From NCBI RefSeq assembly GCF_042655305.1, contig NZ_JBHSLR010000002.1: a DNA stretch of 64,000 nucleotides, one strand, 5' to 3'. The stretch is from Arcanobacterium_A bovis. Lineage in GTDB: Bacteria; Actinomycetota; Actinomycetes; Actinomycetales; Actinomycetaceae. Numbering within the stretch: the first letter of the stretch is position 1; every line of letters starts with the position of its first letter. The notes under the pieces are model-generated. The model ran no database searches. It had not been told where the DNA came from and was given only the letters and a program-made list of their open reading frames with translations. Position numbers and translations under genes: made by a program. Positions 43,909-53,555 of this stretch are shown in pieces.

Positions 43909-44917
43909 ACCGGCACATACGTCACCTGGTCAAGCTTCCACTTGGCACGTTCATTCACTTAATGGCACACCACAGGACGCCAGCGATTCGCCTGCTTCTG
44001 TTCCTGCTTCTGCTCAGAATCGCTCCCGCACAAGTGCAAGAAAAGCGGAAATCCGCACCGCTTATACAATGCTTCTGCCAAGTTTTATTGGCGTGGGATT
44101 ATTTCTCATCGTGCCAGTATTTGCCGTGCTTGTGCTGTCTTTTACCGAATGGAACCTGATCTCGCCTCCACACTGGGTGGGTTTTGATAACTACATCTCC
44201 ATCTCTAGTGACCCAGAATTTTGGCGTTCAATTTTTACGACGGCGGTGTTCTCAGTTCTCGCTATCCCCGGCGCGATAGTATGTGGCCTGCTCATTGCCC
44301 TTGGTTTGAATAGGAGACTTCCTGGATCGCGCTTTTTGCAATTGTGCTTCGTACTACCGTGGATTGCTGCGCCGCTTTCTCTTGGCATTGTGTGGTCGTG
44401 GCTTCTCGCCCCTCGCACCGGATTGATAAACAACGTTTTAGGCACTACAACTGCATGGATGAGCAATGAATCTACTGCTTTACCAGTAGTTGCGTTTGTG
44501 TACATTTGGCAAAATGTGGGCTATATTTCCCTGTTTTTCCTTGCTGCCCTGCAAGCGATCCCGGCGTCCATCTACGAAGCTGCCGTATTAGACGGCGCTG
44601 GTGCGGTGCGCCGACTTTTCTCCATCACGCTGCCCCTCATTCGCCCCACCACTTTCTTCGTGTTGGTGACGTCACTGATTGGCTCCTTCCAGGTTTATGA
44701 CCTCGTGTTTGGCCTCACTGGTGGGAATCCCGGCTACCCTAGTGGTACTACCGACATTATAGCAGCGCGCATTTATTCCGCCGCTTTCACTTCGCCGAGC
44801 ATAGGTGAAGCTTCTACCATGGCAGTGATCTTAACGATCGTGGTAGTAGCCATAACGGTCGCTCAGCAACGCTACTTCCGCAGCCGAATCACTTATGAAA
44901 TGAGTGATGAGCGATGA
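43883..44917 (+). CDS. Sugar ABC transporter permease, MalF type
   Basis: 344 residues. After a 45-residue hydrophilic N-terminus come six membrane helices with the permease EAA loop (YEAAVLDGAGAVRRLFSITLPLI) near residue 230. It forms the membrane channel of a CUT1 carbohydrate importer with the next gene. It starts inside the SprT gene, with GGGAGG about 12 bases before the ATG. The following permease overlaps its stop by four bases. Confidence 0.93.
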   Translation: MAKYFSRTKPAHTSPGQASTWHVHSLNGTPQDASDSPASVPASAQNRSRTSARKAEIRTAYTMLLPSFIGVGLFLIVPVFAVLVLSFTEWNLISPPHWVGFDNYISISSDPEFWRSIFTTAVFSVLAIPGAIVCGLLIALGLNRRLPGSRFLQLCFVLPWIAAPLSLGIVWSWLLAPRTGLINNVLGTTTAWMSNESTALPVVAFVYIWQNVGYISLFFLAALQAIPASIYEAAVLDGAGAVRRLFSITLPLIRPTTFFVLVTSLIGSFQVYDLVFGLTGGNPGYPSGTTDIIAARIYSAAFTSPSIGEASTMAVILTIVVVAITVAQQRYFRSRITYEMSDER

Positions 44918-45780
44918 AGGAAACCCGCAAGCCACAGCGTTTTTGGCACGCTCGTTTTTCGCACGCTCGTTTTTGGAGTTATCTCGCCACATATCTCCTG
45001 CTTATCGGGGGTGCTTTGCTCACGCTCATTCCGTTCGTCTTTTCGATTCTCACCTCGTTCAAGACTGAGAAGCAGCTCGTTCAAGACGGCGCCTTAGCAC
45101 TTCCCGCGCCGGTCACTTTCGATAACTACACCAGCTTATTTACAGATCACGCCTTTATTGTTCCTTTGGCGATCACAATTCAAGTTGTTTTGGTGATGGT
45201 GATTGGGCAAATGACGTCGTCGATCCTCGCCGCATACGCCTTTGCGAGACTTCGTTTTCCTGGTCGTGATGCTATTTTCTGGGCTTATGTGTGTACGCTC
45301 ATGATTCCGGCGGTGGTTACCATGATCCCGCTCTTTGGAGCTATGAGCACAGCAGGCTTGCGCAATACTTTTGCTGGTATCGTGGTGCCGTTTATGCTCG
45401 GATCGCCTTATGCGATTTTCTTATTACGTGAAAATTTCCGATCCGTACCCCAAGAACTCTTAGACGCAGCCACCCTAGACGGTGCCGGATTTTGGCGTCA
45501 GCTGTGGAGCATCGTCCTTCCTACGAATAAGCCAATCCTTGCAACATTGCTGCTCATTACCGTAGTTTCGCAGTGGAATAACTTTATGTGGCCCAATATT
45601 ATCGCCCGCGACCCGCAGTGGCATGTACTTACCGTGGCCACGGCCGCTCTCCAAACTCAGTATTCTGCTAACTGGGCTATCGTGATGGCAGCTACCACAC
45701 TATGTGTTCTTCCGTTACTCGTGCTGTTCCTGTTATTCAACAAGCAGATTATCCGCTCAATTGGTATCACCAGAGTATAA
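44914..45780 (+). CDS. Sugar ABC transporter permease, MalG type
   Basis: 288 residues, six helices and the EAA loop LDAATLDGAGFWRQLWSIVLP near residue 187. Partner of the preceding permease (ATGA overlap). The cassette has no ATPase gene here, so a shared MsmK/UgpC-type ATPase elsewhere is probably used. Confidence 0.93.
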   Translation: MKETRKPQRFWHARFSHARFWSYLATYLLLIGGALLTLIPFVFSILTSFKTEKQLVQDGALALPAPVTFDNYTSLFTDHAFIVPLAITIQVVLVMVIGQMTSSILAAYAFARLRFPGRDAIFWAYVCTLMIPAVVTMIPLFGAMSTAGLRNTFAGIVVPFMLGSPYAIFLLRENFRSVPQELLDAATLDGAGFWRQLWSIVLPTNKPILATLLLITVVSQWNNFMWPNIIARDPQWHVLTVATAALQTQYSANWAIVMAATTLCVLPLLVLFLLFNKQIIRSIGITRV

Positions 45781-45824
45781 ACTCATATATAAGACCATCC
45801 ATTGTTAAAACCAAAGAGGTAATC

Positions 45825-47150
45825 GTGATCCGGTCACTCAAAAAATCCTTTACCATAGCAGCAATTGCCACGTTGGGCCTGGCTGCGTGTTCGCCTGCCA
45901 CCGACGCTAAGTCCTCGAAAGACGACGCCGGTAAAACAACCGTTACATTCCGCCTGTGGGACGATTCCGCAGCTCCGGCTTATAAAAAGTCCTTTGCAGA
46001 CTTTGAAAAGAAGAATCCCGATATCGCGGTGAAAGTTGATGTTGTGCCGTGGGATTCCTACTGGAAACAACTTCCACTCGACATTTCCTCAGGTCAAGCG
46101 GCAGACATCTACTGGGTAAATTCCTCGAACTTTGCACAGCTCGCCGATGCAGGCAATATTATGGACATCTCTGAAACCATCGGCGAGAAACATGACGCTT
46201 GGCAAGAATCGATCGTCGATCTCTACACACGGGGCGGCAAACTTTGGGGAATCCCTCAGCTGTGGGACTCTATCGCGCTGTTCTACAACAAAGACCTCGT
46301 GGCAAAAGCAGGCGTAGATCCGAGCAAACTCACTTGGGCACCGAACGCAAGCGGTAATGATACTCTCCTAGCTGCAGCTAAGAAGCTCACCGTTGATGCT
46401 CAAGGTCATAACGCTACCGCGCCGCAGTTCAATCCAGCAGCAACGAAAGTATTTGGCTTCAATGCACAGGCTGATTTACAAGGAATCTGGCTCGATTTCC
46501 TTGCCCAAAATGGCGGAAAGCTTCAAAATGACGACGATACCTTCGCTTTCGCATCGCCTGCAGGAGAAGCAGCGTTCCAGTACGTCGTCGACATGATTAA
46601 CAAGCACCATGTGGCGCCGCCAGCAAGTGAAACCAATACAAAAGGCGATCTCACCCGCGACATGTTCGCACGTGGCGAGTTGGCGCTGTTCCAGTCTGGC
46701 CCTTACTCATTAAAGAAGATCTCAGAGTCTGCCAATATTAACTGGGGTGTTGCACCAATGGTTGCAGGTCCGCAAGGACGTGTGGGTGTAGTTCATGGTG
46801 TGGCTGCCGTAGGAAATGCCAAGACGAAGAATCCTGAAGCTACAAAGAAGGTACTCGCTTGGCTCGGAAGTGCTGATGGGCAACGCCCACTCGCAGAAGA
46901 AGGAGTTGCTTTCCCCGGCGCGAAAGATGCTCAGCAAGCATTTGTTGATTACTGGGCAAAAAAGAACGTGGATGTGTCCGTGTTTGTTGATACCGCCGCT
47001 GGTAAAACGACACCCGCTCCACGCGGCATGAAAGTCAATGCTGGCCTCGAAAAGGCAATGCCAAAGCTCATGGATCTATTCTTGGGTTCAGTGCCGGTTA
47101 AACAGGGCTTGGCCGATGCCCAAAATGCCGGAAACTCTGCAATGAAATAA
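45825..47150 (+). CDS. Sugar-binding lipoprotein of the ABC importer
   Basis: 441 residues, solute-binding protein family 1. The signal peptide ends in the lipobox LAAC near residue 21, so it is anchored outside the membrane. The start is GTG 45825 with AAAGAGGTAATC upstream; a longer frame from 45702 runs into the permease gene and is not used. The ligand is not readable; CUT1 members bind oligosaccharides or glycerol phosphate. It ends the permease operon before a strong terminator. Confidence 0.93.
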   Translation: MIRSLKKSFTIAAIATLGLAACSPATDAKSSKDDAGKTTVTFRLWDDSAAPAYKKSFADFEKKNPDIAVKVDVVPWDSYWKQLPLDISSGQAADIYWVNSSNFAQLADAGNIMDISETIGEKHDAWQESIVDLYTRGGKLWGIPQLWDSIALFYNKDLVAKAGVDPSKLTWAPNASGNDTLLAAAKKLTVDAQGHNATAPQFNPAATKVFGFNAQADLQGIWLDFLAQNGGKLQNDDDTFAFASPAGEAAFQYVVDMINKHHVAPPASETNTKGDLTRDMFARGELALFQSGPYSLKKISESANINWGVAPMVAGPQGRVGVVHGVAAVGNAKTKNPEATKKVLAWLGSADGQRPLAEEGVAFPGAKDAQQAFVDYWAKKNVDVSVFVDTAAGKTTPAPRGMKVNAGLEKAMPKLMDLFLGSVPVKQGLADAQNAGNSAMK

Positions 47151-47174
47151 CATAGCTGGCAATAGCTGAACTGA

Positions 47175-47238
47175 GGCGGGGTGGCTGCCACATTGAACTT
47201 TCACCATGTGAAAGGAAGTGGCAGCCACCCCGCCTTTT
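47175..47238 (+). terminator. Hairpin terminator of the sugar importer
   Basis: A perfect 17-bp stem, 47175-47191 with 47218-47234, starting GGCGGGGTGG, followed by TTTT. Inside the loop TTTCAC and GTGAAA form a second small stem. Confidence 0.85.
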
Positions 47239-47302
47239 CGCGTCACCAATATCGAATTCACATCATGTCGAAACCGATATCGCTCAGCTCAGAAATCCCT
47301 CA

Positions 47303-48571
47303 TCAGAAAATGCCGTTATGTTTAGCGCCACCATCAGTGGTAGTAATTTCAGGAGACGTCATACGAATATCGTTGTATGTAGAGGTATCTCCCTCAATAC
47401 GCTTGATCTGCGACACTTCAATGGTGTTAGTCAAACGGCCAAGCTTGGTATTGCCATCACCGAAGTTCAAGTTAGCAATCAGCTTCTCTTCCCCTGGCTC
47501 AATCGGGTTCGAGAGAGTCACGAGGAAGCTACGCGTCGAGGTCTTGCGATCAAAGCCGAGGTCTTCGGTGTAAGCACCGTTGAAGTATCCAGGAGTGATC
47601 AGGCGATCAACACCCTTTGGCCCCTCAGCCGTCTTAACCTTCACCAAGAACTGCACTGCCGGATATTCACCGTAGTACTGCTCAGTGCCCACGTTCTTCA
47701 CGCGAAGTGCCACCAACCCAGCAAATCCTGGAACTTTGCCAGCAGCGGTGGTGAGCCGCACGGAAAGATCCTTGGCGAGCGGAGCTGCAGGAGCTTCTCC
47801 CTTAGGAGTGGTCACTTCTGGCTCGATAACCTGCTGGTATTCTGCCGACGTCGCCTGTACGCCAATGTTCGACGTCTCGCTCATCGATCCAGACGCCAGA
47901 TCGTAGAGCTTGACTCGCACTTCATTCTTCACAGGCGCACTCGAAATCCAAGGCAGCGCATCAGACCACGTACCATTCGCCTTACAGAACTGCTGAGTTC
48001 CCGTCATGGTGATAGCGCGGAAACCATAGGTTGCTTCACCAGTGTGGTTCGCTGGCACCTTGTATGGTCCAATCTGCTGACCCACCTGCCACGACAGCGA
48101 ATAGGAGATGTTGAAGCCAAGGTTTTGTGCCAGGCTGTAGGAAATTCCGAAGCTTCCCTTTCCACCTTTCCCAGACACATCTCCACCAATGTTCGCACCT
48201 GCTGTTTCAGTACGATCACCCTTGATGGTGATGCTGATGGATTGCGTCTTGGAAAGGTTCTGGGTGAGCGGGATGTCTGCTTGGGTTTGGTTGGTAGTTG
48301 AAATCGTACCGACTGGTAAGAAGTGGTCATTCACCTTGTAAACGATGGTGCGGTAATCTTCACCTGCGTTACAAACCGGCCGTGGATTCAAGATATTAGC
48401 CTTGAGATGATCCGACCCACGCAAGGTGTGAACCATCGGCAGTTGGCTATCAATGCGTGCAGTTTCCGGCGTGCTGTTAATGAACGTCGCTGAAAATGCT
48501 GGAATTGCTGTGATACCCGAGGCCAGCAAAGCAACGCTTGCCACCCCAGTAATCTTCTTCGCAATTTTCAT
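47303..48571 (-). CDS. Secreted protein, possibly beta-pore-forming
   Basis: 422 residues. A signal peptide ends near ...AFSA (residue 28). Residues 105-190 are rich in Ser/Thr/Gly with alternating polar and non-polar residues (TQSISITIKGD, ANIGGDVSGKGGKGSFGISY, SYSLSWQVGQQIGPY), the pattern of a membrane-inserting beta hairpin in aerolysin/MTX-type toxins. One pair of cysteines (near 67 and 196) could form a disulfide. Residues 260-420 look like one or two beta-sandwich domains. CCAGGAGG precedes the ATG. It stands alone after a terminator. Pore-forming activity is my inference; the family is not certain. Confidence 0.65.
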   Translation of the reverse strand: MKIAKKITGVASVALLASGITAIPAFSATFINSTPETARIDSQLPMVHTLRGSDHLKANILNPRPVCNAGEDYRTIVYKVNDHFLPVGTISTTNQTQADIPLTQNLSKTQSISITIKGDRTETAGANIGGDVSGKGGKGSFGISYSLAQNLGFNISYSLSWQVGQQIGPYKVPANHTGEATYGFRAITMTGTQQFCKANGTWSDALPWISSAPVKNEVRVKLYDLASGSMSETSNIGVQATSAEYQQVIEPEVTTPKGEAPAAPLAKDLSVRLTTAAGKVPGFAGLVALRVKNVGTEQYYGEYPAVQFLVKVKTAEGPKGVDRLITPGYFNGAYTEDLGFDRKTSTRSFLVTLSNPIEPGEEKLIANLNFGDGNTKLGRLTNTIEVSQIKRIEGDTSTYNDIRMTSPEITTTDGGAKHNGIF

Positions 48572-48847
48572 GCTGTTCCTCCTGGAGAACTATCCAATAA
48601 AATAGTTGAGTAATAAACCATTTGGTCGAATTACTCAATTTGGGATATTAGTCCCAATACCAGAAGTACCACTTACTTATTTAAGAAATCAACATTCTCA
48701 ACAATTTGCTTGCGATACGAGACATATCCGATCACATCATGAAATGTTCACAAAAAGTTTACTTGTTGTTTATTATATGCGGCCACCAGCTGTAAGTTTC
48801 TCGCACTATATCCACACATAACGCACGACGACACCGTCGTCGTCACC

Positions 48848-49462
48848 TCACTTACGCAAAGCGAGTTCCGCACTACCTCGCAACCATTCCACGACGCCGT
48901 CCGCACCCTGCTCAACGGTATCGAGCGTGGCGTAGAAACCATCTTTTCCGCCGTACCAAGGGTCGGCCACGTCAAGGCTGCCATCCGAAGAATAAAAATC
49001 ACTGTAACGTGATCTCTTCCCACTTCCATTGACGCCGGAAACCTCAGAGCGATTCCCCAGCGCACCGGCGTCGGAAAACACACCTCCCTGAGCAAAAGAA
49101 ACCGTGCCGTCGAACTCACGCCACAAATGGATGCGGCTAATATCGCCACCTACAGATTCGACCATCCGCCGCAACGAGCGCGCATGCCCCACTGTCATGG
49201 CGAGGATAAGATCGGAATTTCGCAGCTCGTCGTCAGTAGCACGATGCGCATGGTGAGGTTTGGACGTATCGTAACCATGCTCGGCTAACACCGACCGCGC
49301 CCGCGAATCTACTGGATTACCTGATTCTTCCGTAGAAACGCCGGCCGATCGCACGTCAACATCACCAAGTCCCGCACCGCGTAATCGTTGCCGCAAAACG
49401 ATCTCACCCATAGGCGAGCGGCAAATATTACCTGTACAGACGACGAGCACACGAAAAGTCAT
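48848..49462 (-). CDS. Low-molecular-weight protein tyrosine phosphatase
   Basis: 204 residues. The catalytic loop VCTGNICRSP (C-x5-R-S) is near residue 8 and the general-acid DPW near residue 164. It is about 50 residues longer than usual because of a Ser/Gly-rich insertion around residues 115-155, just before DPW. It begins 12 bases after the nrdF stop, so it may share the nrd transcript. Actinobacterial relatives act on tyrosine-phosphorylated cell-surface or signalling proteins. ATG 49462 is chosen; an upstream TTG lies inside nrdF. Confidence 0.88.
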   Translation of the reverse strand: MTFRVLVVCTGNICRSPMGEIVLRQRLRGAGLGDVDVRSAGVSTEESGNPVDSRARSVLAEHGYDTSKPHHAHRATDDELRNSDLILAMTVGHARSLRRMVESVGGDISRIHLWREFDGTVSFAQGGVFSDAGALGNRSEVSGVNGSGKRSRYSDFYSSDGSLDVADPWYGGKDGFYATLDTVEQGADGVVEWLRGSAELALRK

Positions 49463-49473
49463 AACGAACCTGA

Positions 49474-50451
49474 CTAGAAATCCCAATCGTCGTCGGTGGT
49501 TGCTTCGGCTGTGCCGATCACATACGACGAACCTGACCCTGAGAAGAAGTCGTGATTCTCGTCCGCACTTGGGGAAAGAGCAGCCAAAATAGCTGGATTC
49601 ACCGCAGTCTGATCTGGACCAAATAAGGCCTCGTATCCAAGATTCATCAAAGCCTTGTTCGCGTTATAGCGCAAGAACATCTTGACGTCTTCGGTCAAGC
49701 CCATTTCGTCATACAGCGATTCGGTGTAGCCTTCCTCGTTATCGTAGAGATCGAGAAGGAGTTCAAAGGTGTAATCCTTGAGCTCTTGCTGACGCTCTGG
49801 TGAGGACTTCTTCACTGCCTGCTGGTACTTGTAGCCAATGTAGTAGCCGTGCACAGCTTCGTCACGAATAATAAGGCGGATCAAATCAGCAGTATTTGTG
49901 AGCTTTGCGTGAGCCGACCAGTACATCGGCGCATAGAAACCCGAGTAGAAGAGGAAAGACTCAAGCATGGTTGAGGCAACCTTGCGCTTCTCTGGATCGT
50001 CGCCACGGTAGTAATCGAGCACGATCTTCGCCTTCTTCTGAAGGTATTCATTTTCTTCCGACCAGCGGAAAGTCTCCTCAATTTCCTCGGAGGAAATGAG
50101 CGTGGAAAAAATCGAGGAGTACGACTTCGCGTGTACCGACTCCATGAAGGCGATATTGGTGTAAACCGCTTCTTCGTGAGGAGTGATGGCATCAGGAATC
50201 AGTGAAACTGCACCAACCGTGCCTTGCACCGTGTCGAGCAAGGTCAAGCCCGTAAAGACGCGCGTCGTCATCATCTGCTCGTGCGGCTTGAGGGTGTTCC
50301 ACGACTGAATATCGTTCGACAGCGGAATCTTCTCAGGCAACCAGAAGTTTCCAGTGAGACGATCCCACACTTCTTGGTCTTTTTCGTCGGTGATCTTGTT
50401 CCAGTTGATAGCCTGAACGCTATCTACCAGCTTCAACTTTGGTGGATTCAT
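49474..50451 (-). CDS. nrdF: Class Ib ribonucleotide reductase, beta subunit
   Basis: 325 residues. Carries the dimetal site that makes the tyrosyl radical for NrdE: ESVHAKSYSS and RDEAVHGYY contain the Glu/His ligands. The C-terminal tail DDDWDF should dock on NrdE. AAGGTATCG precedes the ATG. It follows nrdE by 56 bases. Confidence 0.96.
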   Translation of the reverse strand: MNPPKLKLVDSVQAINWNKITDEKDQEVWDRLTGNFWLPEKIPLSNDIQSWNTLKPHEQMMTTRVFTGLTLLDTVQGTVGAVSLIPDAITPHEEAVYTNIAFMESVHAKSYSSIFSTLISSEEIEETFRWSEENEYLQKKAKIVLDYYRGDDPEKRKVASTMLESFLFYSGFYAPMYWSAHAKLTNTADLIRLIIRDEAVHGYYIGYKYQQAVKKSSPERQQELKDYTFELLLDLYDNEEGYTESLYDEMGLTEDVKMFLRYNANKALMNLGYEALFGPDQTAVNPAILAALSPSADENHDFFSGSGSSYVIGTAEATTDDDWDF

Positions 50452-50507
50452 CGATACCTTCTTTACAGTAGTTGGCTCACGTATATATAAGAAATAGTCA
50501 CACGCTG

Positions 50508-52655
50508 CTAGAGCATGCAGGAAACACAGCCTTCAACTTCAGTTCCATCCAAAGCTGCTTGACGAATTCGCATGTAGTAGAGCGTCTTGATGCCTTTACG
50601 CCACGCATAGATGTAGTTCTTGTTCACATCGCGGGTGGTCACTGTGTCTGGGTAGAACAGCGTGAGCGAGAGTCCTTGATCCACGTGCTGCGTAGCCACA
50701 GCGTAGGTGTCGATGATGGCTTCTGGGCCAATCTCATAAGCATCTTTGTAATACTCGAGGTTGTCGTTCGTCATGTAAGCTGCCGGGTAATACACACGGC
50801 CAATCTTGCCTTCTTTTCGAATTTCGATCCGCGACACGATTGGGTGGATCGACGACGTCGAGTTGTTGATGTACGAAATCGAACCAGTTGGAGGAACTGC
50901 CTGAAGATTCTGGTTGTACATGCCGTATTTCTGCACGTCAGCCTTTAGTTCACGCCAATCTTCTTGAGTTGGGATGTGCACATTCTTAAACAGTTCAGCC
51001 ACACGTTCGGTTTGTGGTATCCACTCTTGATCAGTGTATTTATCGAAGAAGACTCCCGCGGCGTAATCAGAGTTCTCAAAATTATCGAAACGCTCGCCAC
51101 GCTCTTTGGCGATCTCCATTGAGCTCTTTACCGCATGGAACACCACCGTATAGAAGTACATGTTAGTGAAATCCAGAGCTTCTTCGGAACCGTAATGAAT
51201 CCGCTCACGTCCCAAATATCCATGCAGATTCATCTGCCCAAGACCAATCGCATGTGACATCCGGTTTCCTCGCTCAATGGAAGGAACCGAGGAAATATCC
51301 GATTGATCAGAGACGGCGGTCAGCGCCCGAATTGCCGTGCGAATCGTCTTGCCGAAATCTGGGGAATCCATCGTGCGTGCAATATTGAGCGAGCCCAAAT
51401 TGCACGAGATATCCTTGCCAACCTTGGCATACGACAAATCAGCATTAAATTCAGATGGCTCGGATACCTGGAGAATCTCCGAGCAAAGGTTCGACATCGT
51501 GATTCGGCCCTCGATCGGATTCAGCTTGTTCACTGTGTCTTCAAAAAGAATGTACGGATATCCCGACTCAAACTGGATTTCAGCGAGCGTCTGGAAGAAG
51601 TGACGGGCATTGATCTTCGACTTGCGAATGCGCTTGTCATTAACCATTTCCTCGTATTTTTCCGTCACGGAAATCTCGGTGAACGGCACGCCATAGACGC
51701 GTTCAACATCGTACGGCGAGAACAGATACATATCCGCGTTACGTTTCGCCAGGTCAAAAGTGATGTCTGGAATTACGACGCCGAGTGAGAGCGTTTTAAT
51801 TCGGATCTTTTCGTCCGCGTTTTCACGCTTGGTATCCAAGAAACGCAAAATATCTGGGTGATGAGCGTGCAGGTAAACAGCACCTGCTCCTTGGCGAGCA
51901 CCAAGCTGATTCGCATAAGAGAATGCGTCCTCGAGTAGCTTCATCACTGGATTCACGCCAGAAGATTGGTTTTGAATCTTCTTGATCGGAGCACCAAGCT
52001 CGCGAAGGTTCGAGAGGTTAAGCGCCACTCCGCCACCGCGCTTTGAAAGCTGCAACGAGGAATTCACTGCGCGAGCAATTGATTCCATGTTGTCCTCCAC
52101 GCGCAGCAAGAAGCAAGAAACAAGCTCGCCACGTGCTGCTTTACCCGCATTGAGAAATGTTGGCGTAGCTGGCTGGAAGCGACCTTCAATGATTTCTTCC
52201 ATGAGTTCCATTGCTAGCTGCTCGTTGCCCTCAGCAAGCGTTAGTGCAACCATGCACACACGATCTTCAAACCGCTCCAAATAACGGGTACCATCGAAGG
52301 TTTTAAGCGTATAAGACGTGTAGTACTTGAAAGCGCCCAAGAAGGTTGGGAAACGGAATTTGTGAGCGTAACACGCCTTGTAGAGACGCTTGATGAAATC
52401 AAAATCGTACTGGTCAAGCACACGCTTTTCGTAGTATCCCTCTTCCACCAAGTACTCCATTTTTTCTTCCAAATCGTGGAAGTAAACAGTGTTCTTGTTG
52501 ACGTGCTGCAGGAAGTACTGACGCGCAGCTTGCCGATCGGCGTCGAACTGAATCTTGCCATCGGCGTCGTAAAGATTTAACTGGGCATTAAGCGCATGGT
52601 AATCAAGCGCCGGATCAGTAAGTTCTTCACCAGTGTCGGTCAAAGTCGTGTCCAA
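50508..52655 (-). CDS. nrdE: Class Ib ribonucleotide reductase, alpha subunit
   Basis: 715 residues, the catalytic subunit reducing ribonucleoside diphosphates under oxygen. The N-terminal domain lacks an ATP cone, as in class Ib. The C-terminus ends GCVSCML, the cysteine pair that NrdH reduces. It starts with TTG 52655, with GGAAG upstream, and overlaps the end of nrdI by 16 bases. Confidence 0.96.
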   Translation of the reverse strand: MDTTLTDTGEELTDPALDYHALNAQLNLYDADGKIQFDADRQAARQYFLQHVNKNTVYFHDLEEKMEYLVEEGYYEKRVLDQYDFDFIKRLYKACYAHKFRFPTFLGAFKYYTSYTLKTFDGTRYLERFEDRVCMVALTLAEGNEQLAMELMEEIIEGRFQPATPTFLNAGKAARGELVSCFLLRVEDNMESIARAVNSSLQLSKRGGGVALNLSNLRELGAPIKKIQNQSSGVNPVMKLLEDAFSYANQLGARQGAGAVYLHAHHPDILRFLDTKRENADEKIRIKTLSLGVVIPDITFDLAKRNADMYLFSPYDVERVYGVPFTEISVTEKYEEMVNDKRIRKSKINARHFFQTLAEIQFESGYPYILFEDTVNKLNPIEGRITMSNLCSEILQVSEPSEFNADLSYAKVGKDISCNLGSLNIARTMDSPDFGKTIRTAIRALTAVSDQSDISSVPSIERGNRMSHAIGLGQMNLHGYLGRERIHYGSEEALDFTNMYFYTVVFHAVKSSMEIAKERGERFDNFENSDYAAGVFFDKYTDQEWIPQTERVAELFKNVHIPTQEDWRELKADVQKYGMYNQNLQAVPPTGSISYINNSTSSIHPIVSRIEIRKEGKIGRVYYPAAYMTNDNLEYYKDAYEIGPEAIIDTYAVATQHVDQGLSLTLFYPDTVTTRDVNKNYIYAWRKGIKTLYYMRIRQAALDGTEVEGCVSCML

Positions 52656-53041
52656 AATTCTTCCAATCCTTTACGAACTTTTTGCACGTCAAGCGGCGTG
52701 CCCAGTAGCTCAAATTTGTACATATGAGGAACGTGAGTTTTTGCAGAGATTATGTCTCCAGCTAAACAGTATGCCTCACCAAAATTTGTATTCCCACCCG
52801 AAATCACACCTCGGATAAAAGAGCGATTTTTTTCGTTATTGAGGAACTTAATGACTTGCTTCGGCACAGCCCCTCGCTCATTTCCACCACCATAGGTAGG
52901 GACGATGAGCACATATTCCTCATCCACTTCAAGAAAATCTTCATACGGATAGAGGGGAATACGTTTGGCAGGAAAACCTAATTTCTCAACAAAGCGCTGG
53001 GTGTTATTCGTTGCTGATGAGAAATACACGATGTTAACCAT
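52640..53041 (-). CDS. nrdI: NrdI flavodoxin-like maturation protein
   Basis: 133 residues: VYFSSATNNTQRFV at the start, PTYGGG and GVISGGNTNFG in the flavin-binding region. NrdI supplies oxidant to assemble the manganese-tyrosyl cofactor of NrdF. ATG 53041 has GGAAGG upstream; the earlier ATG at 53062 lacks one. It is the second gene of nrdHIEF. Confidence 0.95.
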   Translation of the reverse strand: MVNIVYFSSATNNTQRFVEKLGFPAKRIPLYPYEDFLEVDEEYVLIVPTYGGGNERGAVPKQVIKFLNNEKNRSFIRGVISGGNTNFGEAYCLAGDIISAKTHVPHMYKFELLGTPLDVQKVRKGLEEFWTRL

Positions 53042-53104
53042 CGATTTATGCCTTCCCTGCATTCGTCTTGCTGTTTTATTTGCCTAGAAGTTTTTAATTG
53101 CCAC

Positions 53105-53146
53105 AGTGCCGTTGCCAAAGCATTTAACCACTTCGGCAACGGCACT
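53105..53146 (-). other. Stem-loop between nrdH and nrdI
   Basis: AGTGCCGTTGCC (53105-53116) and its complement (53135-53146) form a 12-bp stem. There is no T-run on the minus strand, so it is not a clear terminator; it could set nrdH to nrdIEF transcript ratios. Confidence 0.45.
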
Positions 53147-53153
53147 GAGCATA

Positions 53154-53402
53154 TTAAGCAGTTGCAACCTTTTCGGAGACCGTTACCAATGCCTTGATTT
53201 TGTCTGGGCGGAAACCTGCCCAGTGATCGCCGTCAGCAAATACAACTGGAGCCTGCTGATAGCCTAGGGCTTTGACTGTTGCAAGAGCTTCTTCGTCCTG
53301 CGTCAGATCAACTTCAACATAATCCAAACCACCCTTATCAAGAGCGCGCTTGGTTGCATTGCACTGAACGCAGGAGGGCTTTGTATAAACGGTGATGCTC
53401 AT
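53154..53402 (-). CDS. nrdH: Glutaredoxin-like NrdH
   Basis: 82 residues. The redox CVQC follows VYTKPS at residue 8, and the C-terminal GFRPDKI is the NrdH signature. It supplies electrons to NrdE. GGGGAG precedes the ATG. It is the first gene of the nrdHIEF cluster, downstream of two NrdR boxes. Confidence 0.96.
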   Translation of the reverse strand: MSITVYTKPSCVQCNATKRALDKGGLDYVEVDLTQDEEALATVKALGYQQAPVVFADGDHWAGFRPDKIKALVTVSEKVATA

Positions 53403-53509
53403 TGGCTCCCCTTCCAAATCTGCTATAAATCAACTTTTCATATTCGCACACAGGCCGTTATTAACTGCTTAGTAGCCGTCTAACAACTTTCTGCGAGGTA
53501 CGAATATAG

Positions 53510-53555
53510 ACACTACACCTAGTGGTGGAAGTTTTTCGATACCACTAGATGGCGT
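53510..53555 (-). promoter_or_regulatory. Pair of NrdR boxes upstream of nrdH
   Basis: ACACTACACCTAGTGG (53510-53525) matches the NrdR consensus at 12 of 16; TACCACTAGATGGCGT (53540-53555) matches more weakly. Centres are 30 bases apart, as in the nrdD promoter. Confidence 0.7.

Noticed and set aside
45702..45824. Longer N-terminus of the sugar-binding protein
   Set aside because: It would overlap the permease gene and bury the lipoprotein signal; the GTG at 45825 has a good ribosome binding site and an N-terminal signal peptide.
53105..53146. Rho-independent terminator between nrdH and nrdI
   Set aside because: The stem is good but the minus-strand sequence after it is A-rich, not a T-run, so full termination is unlikely.
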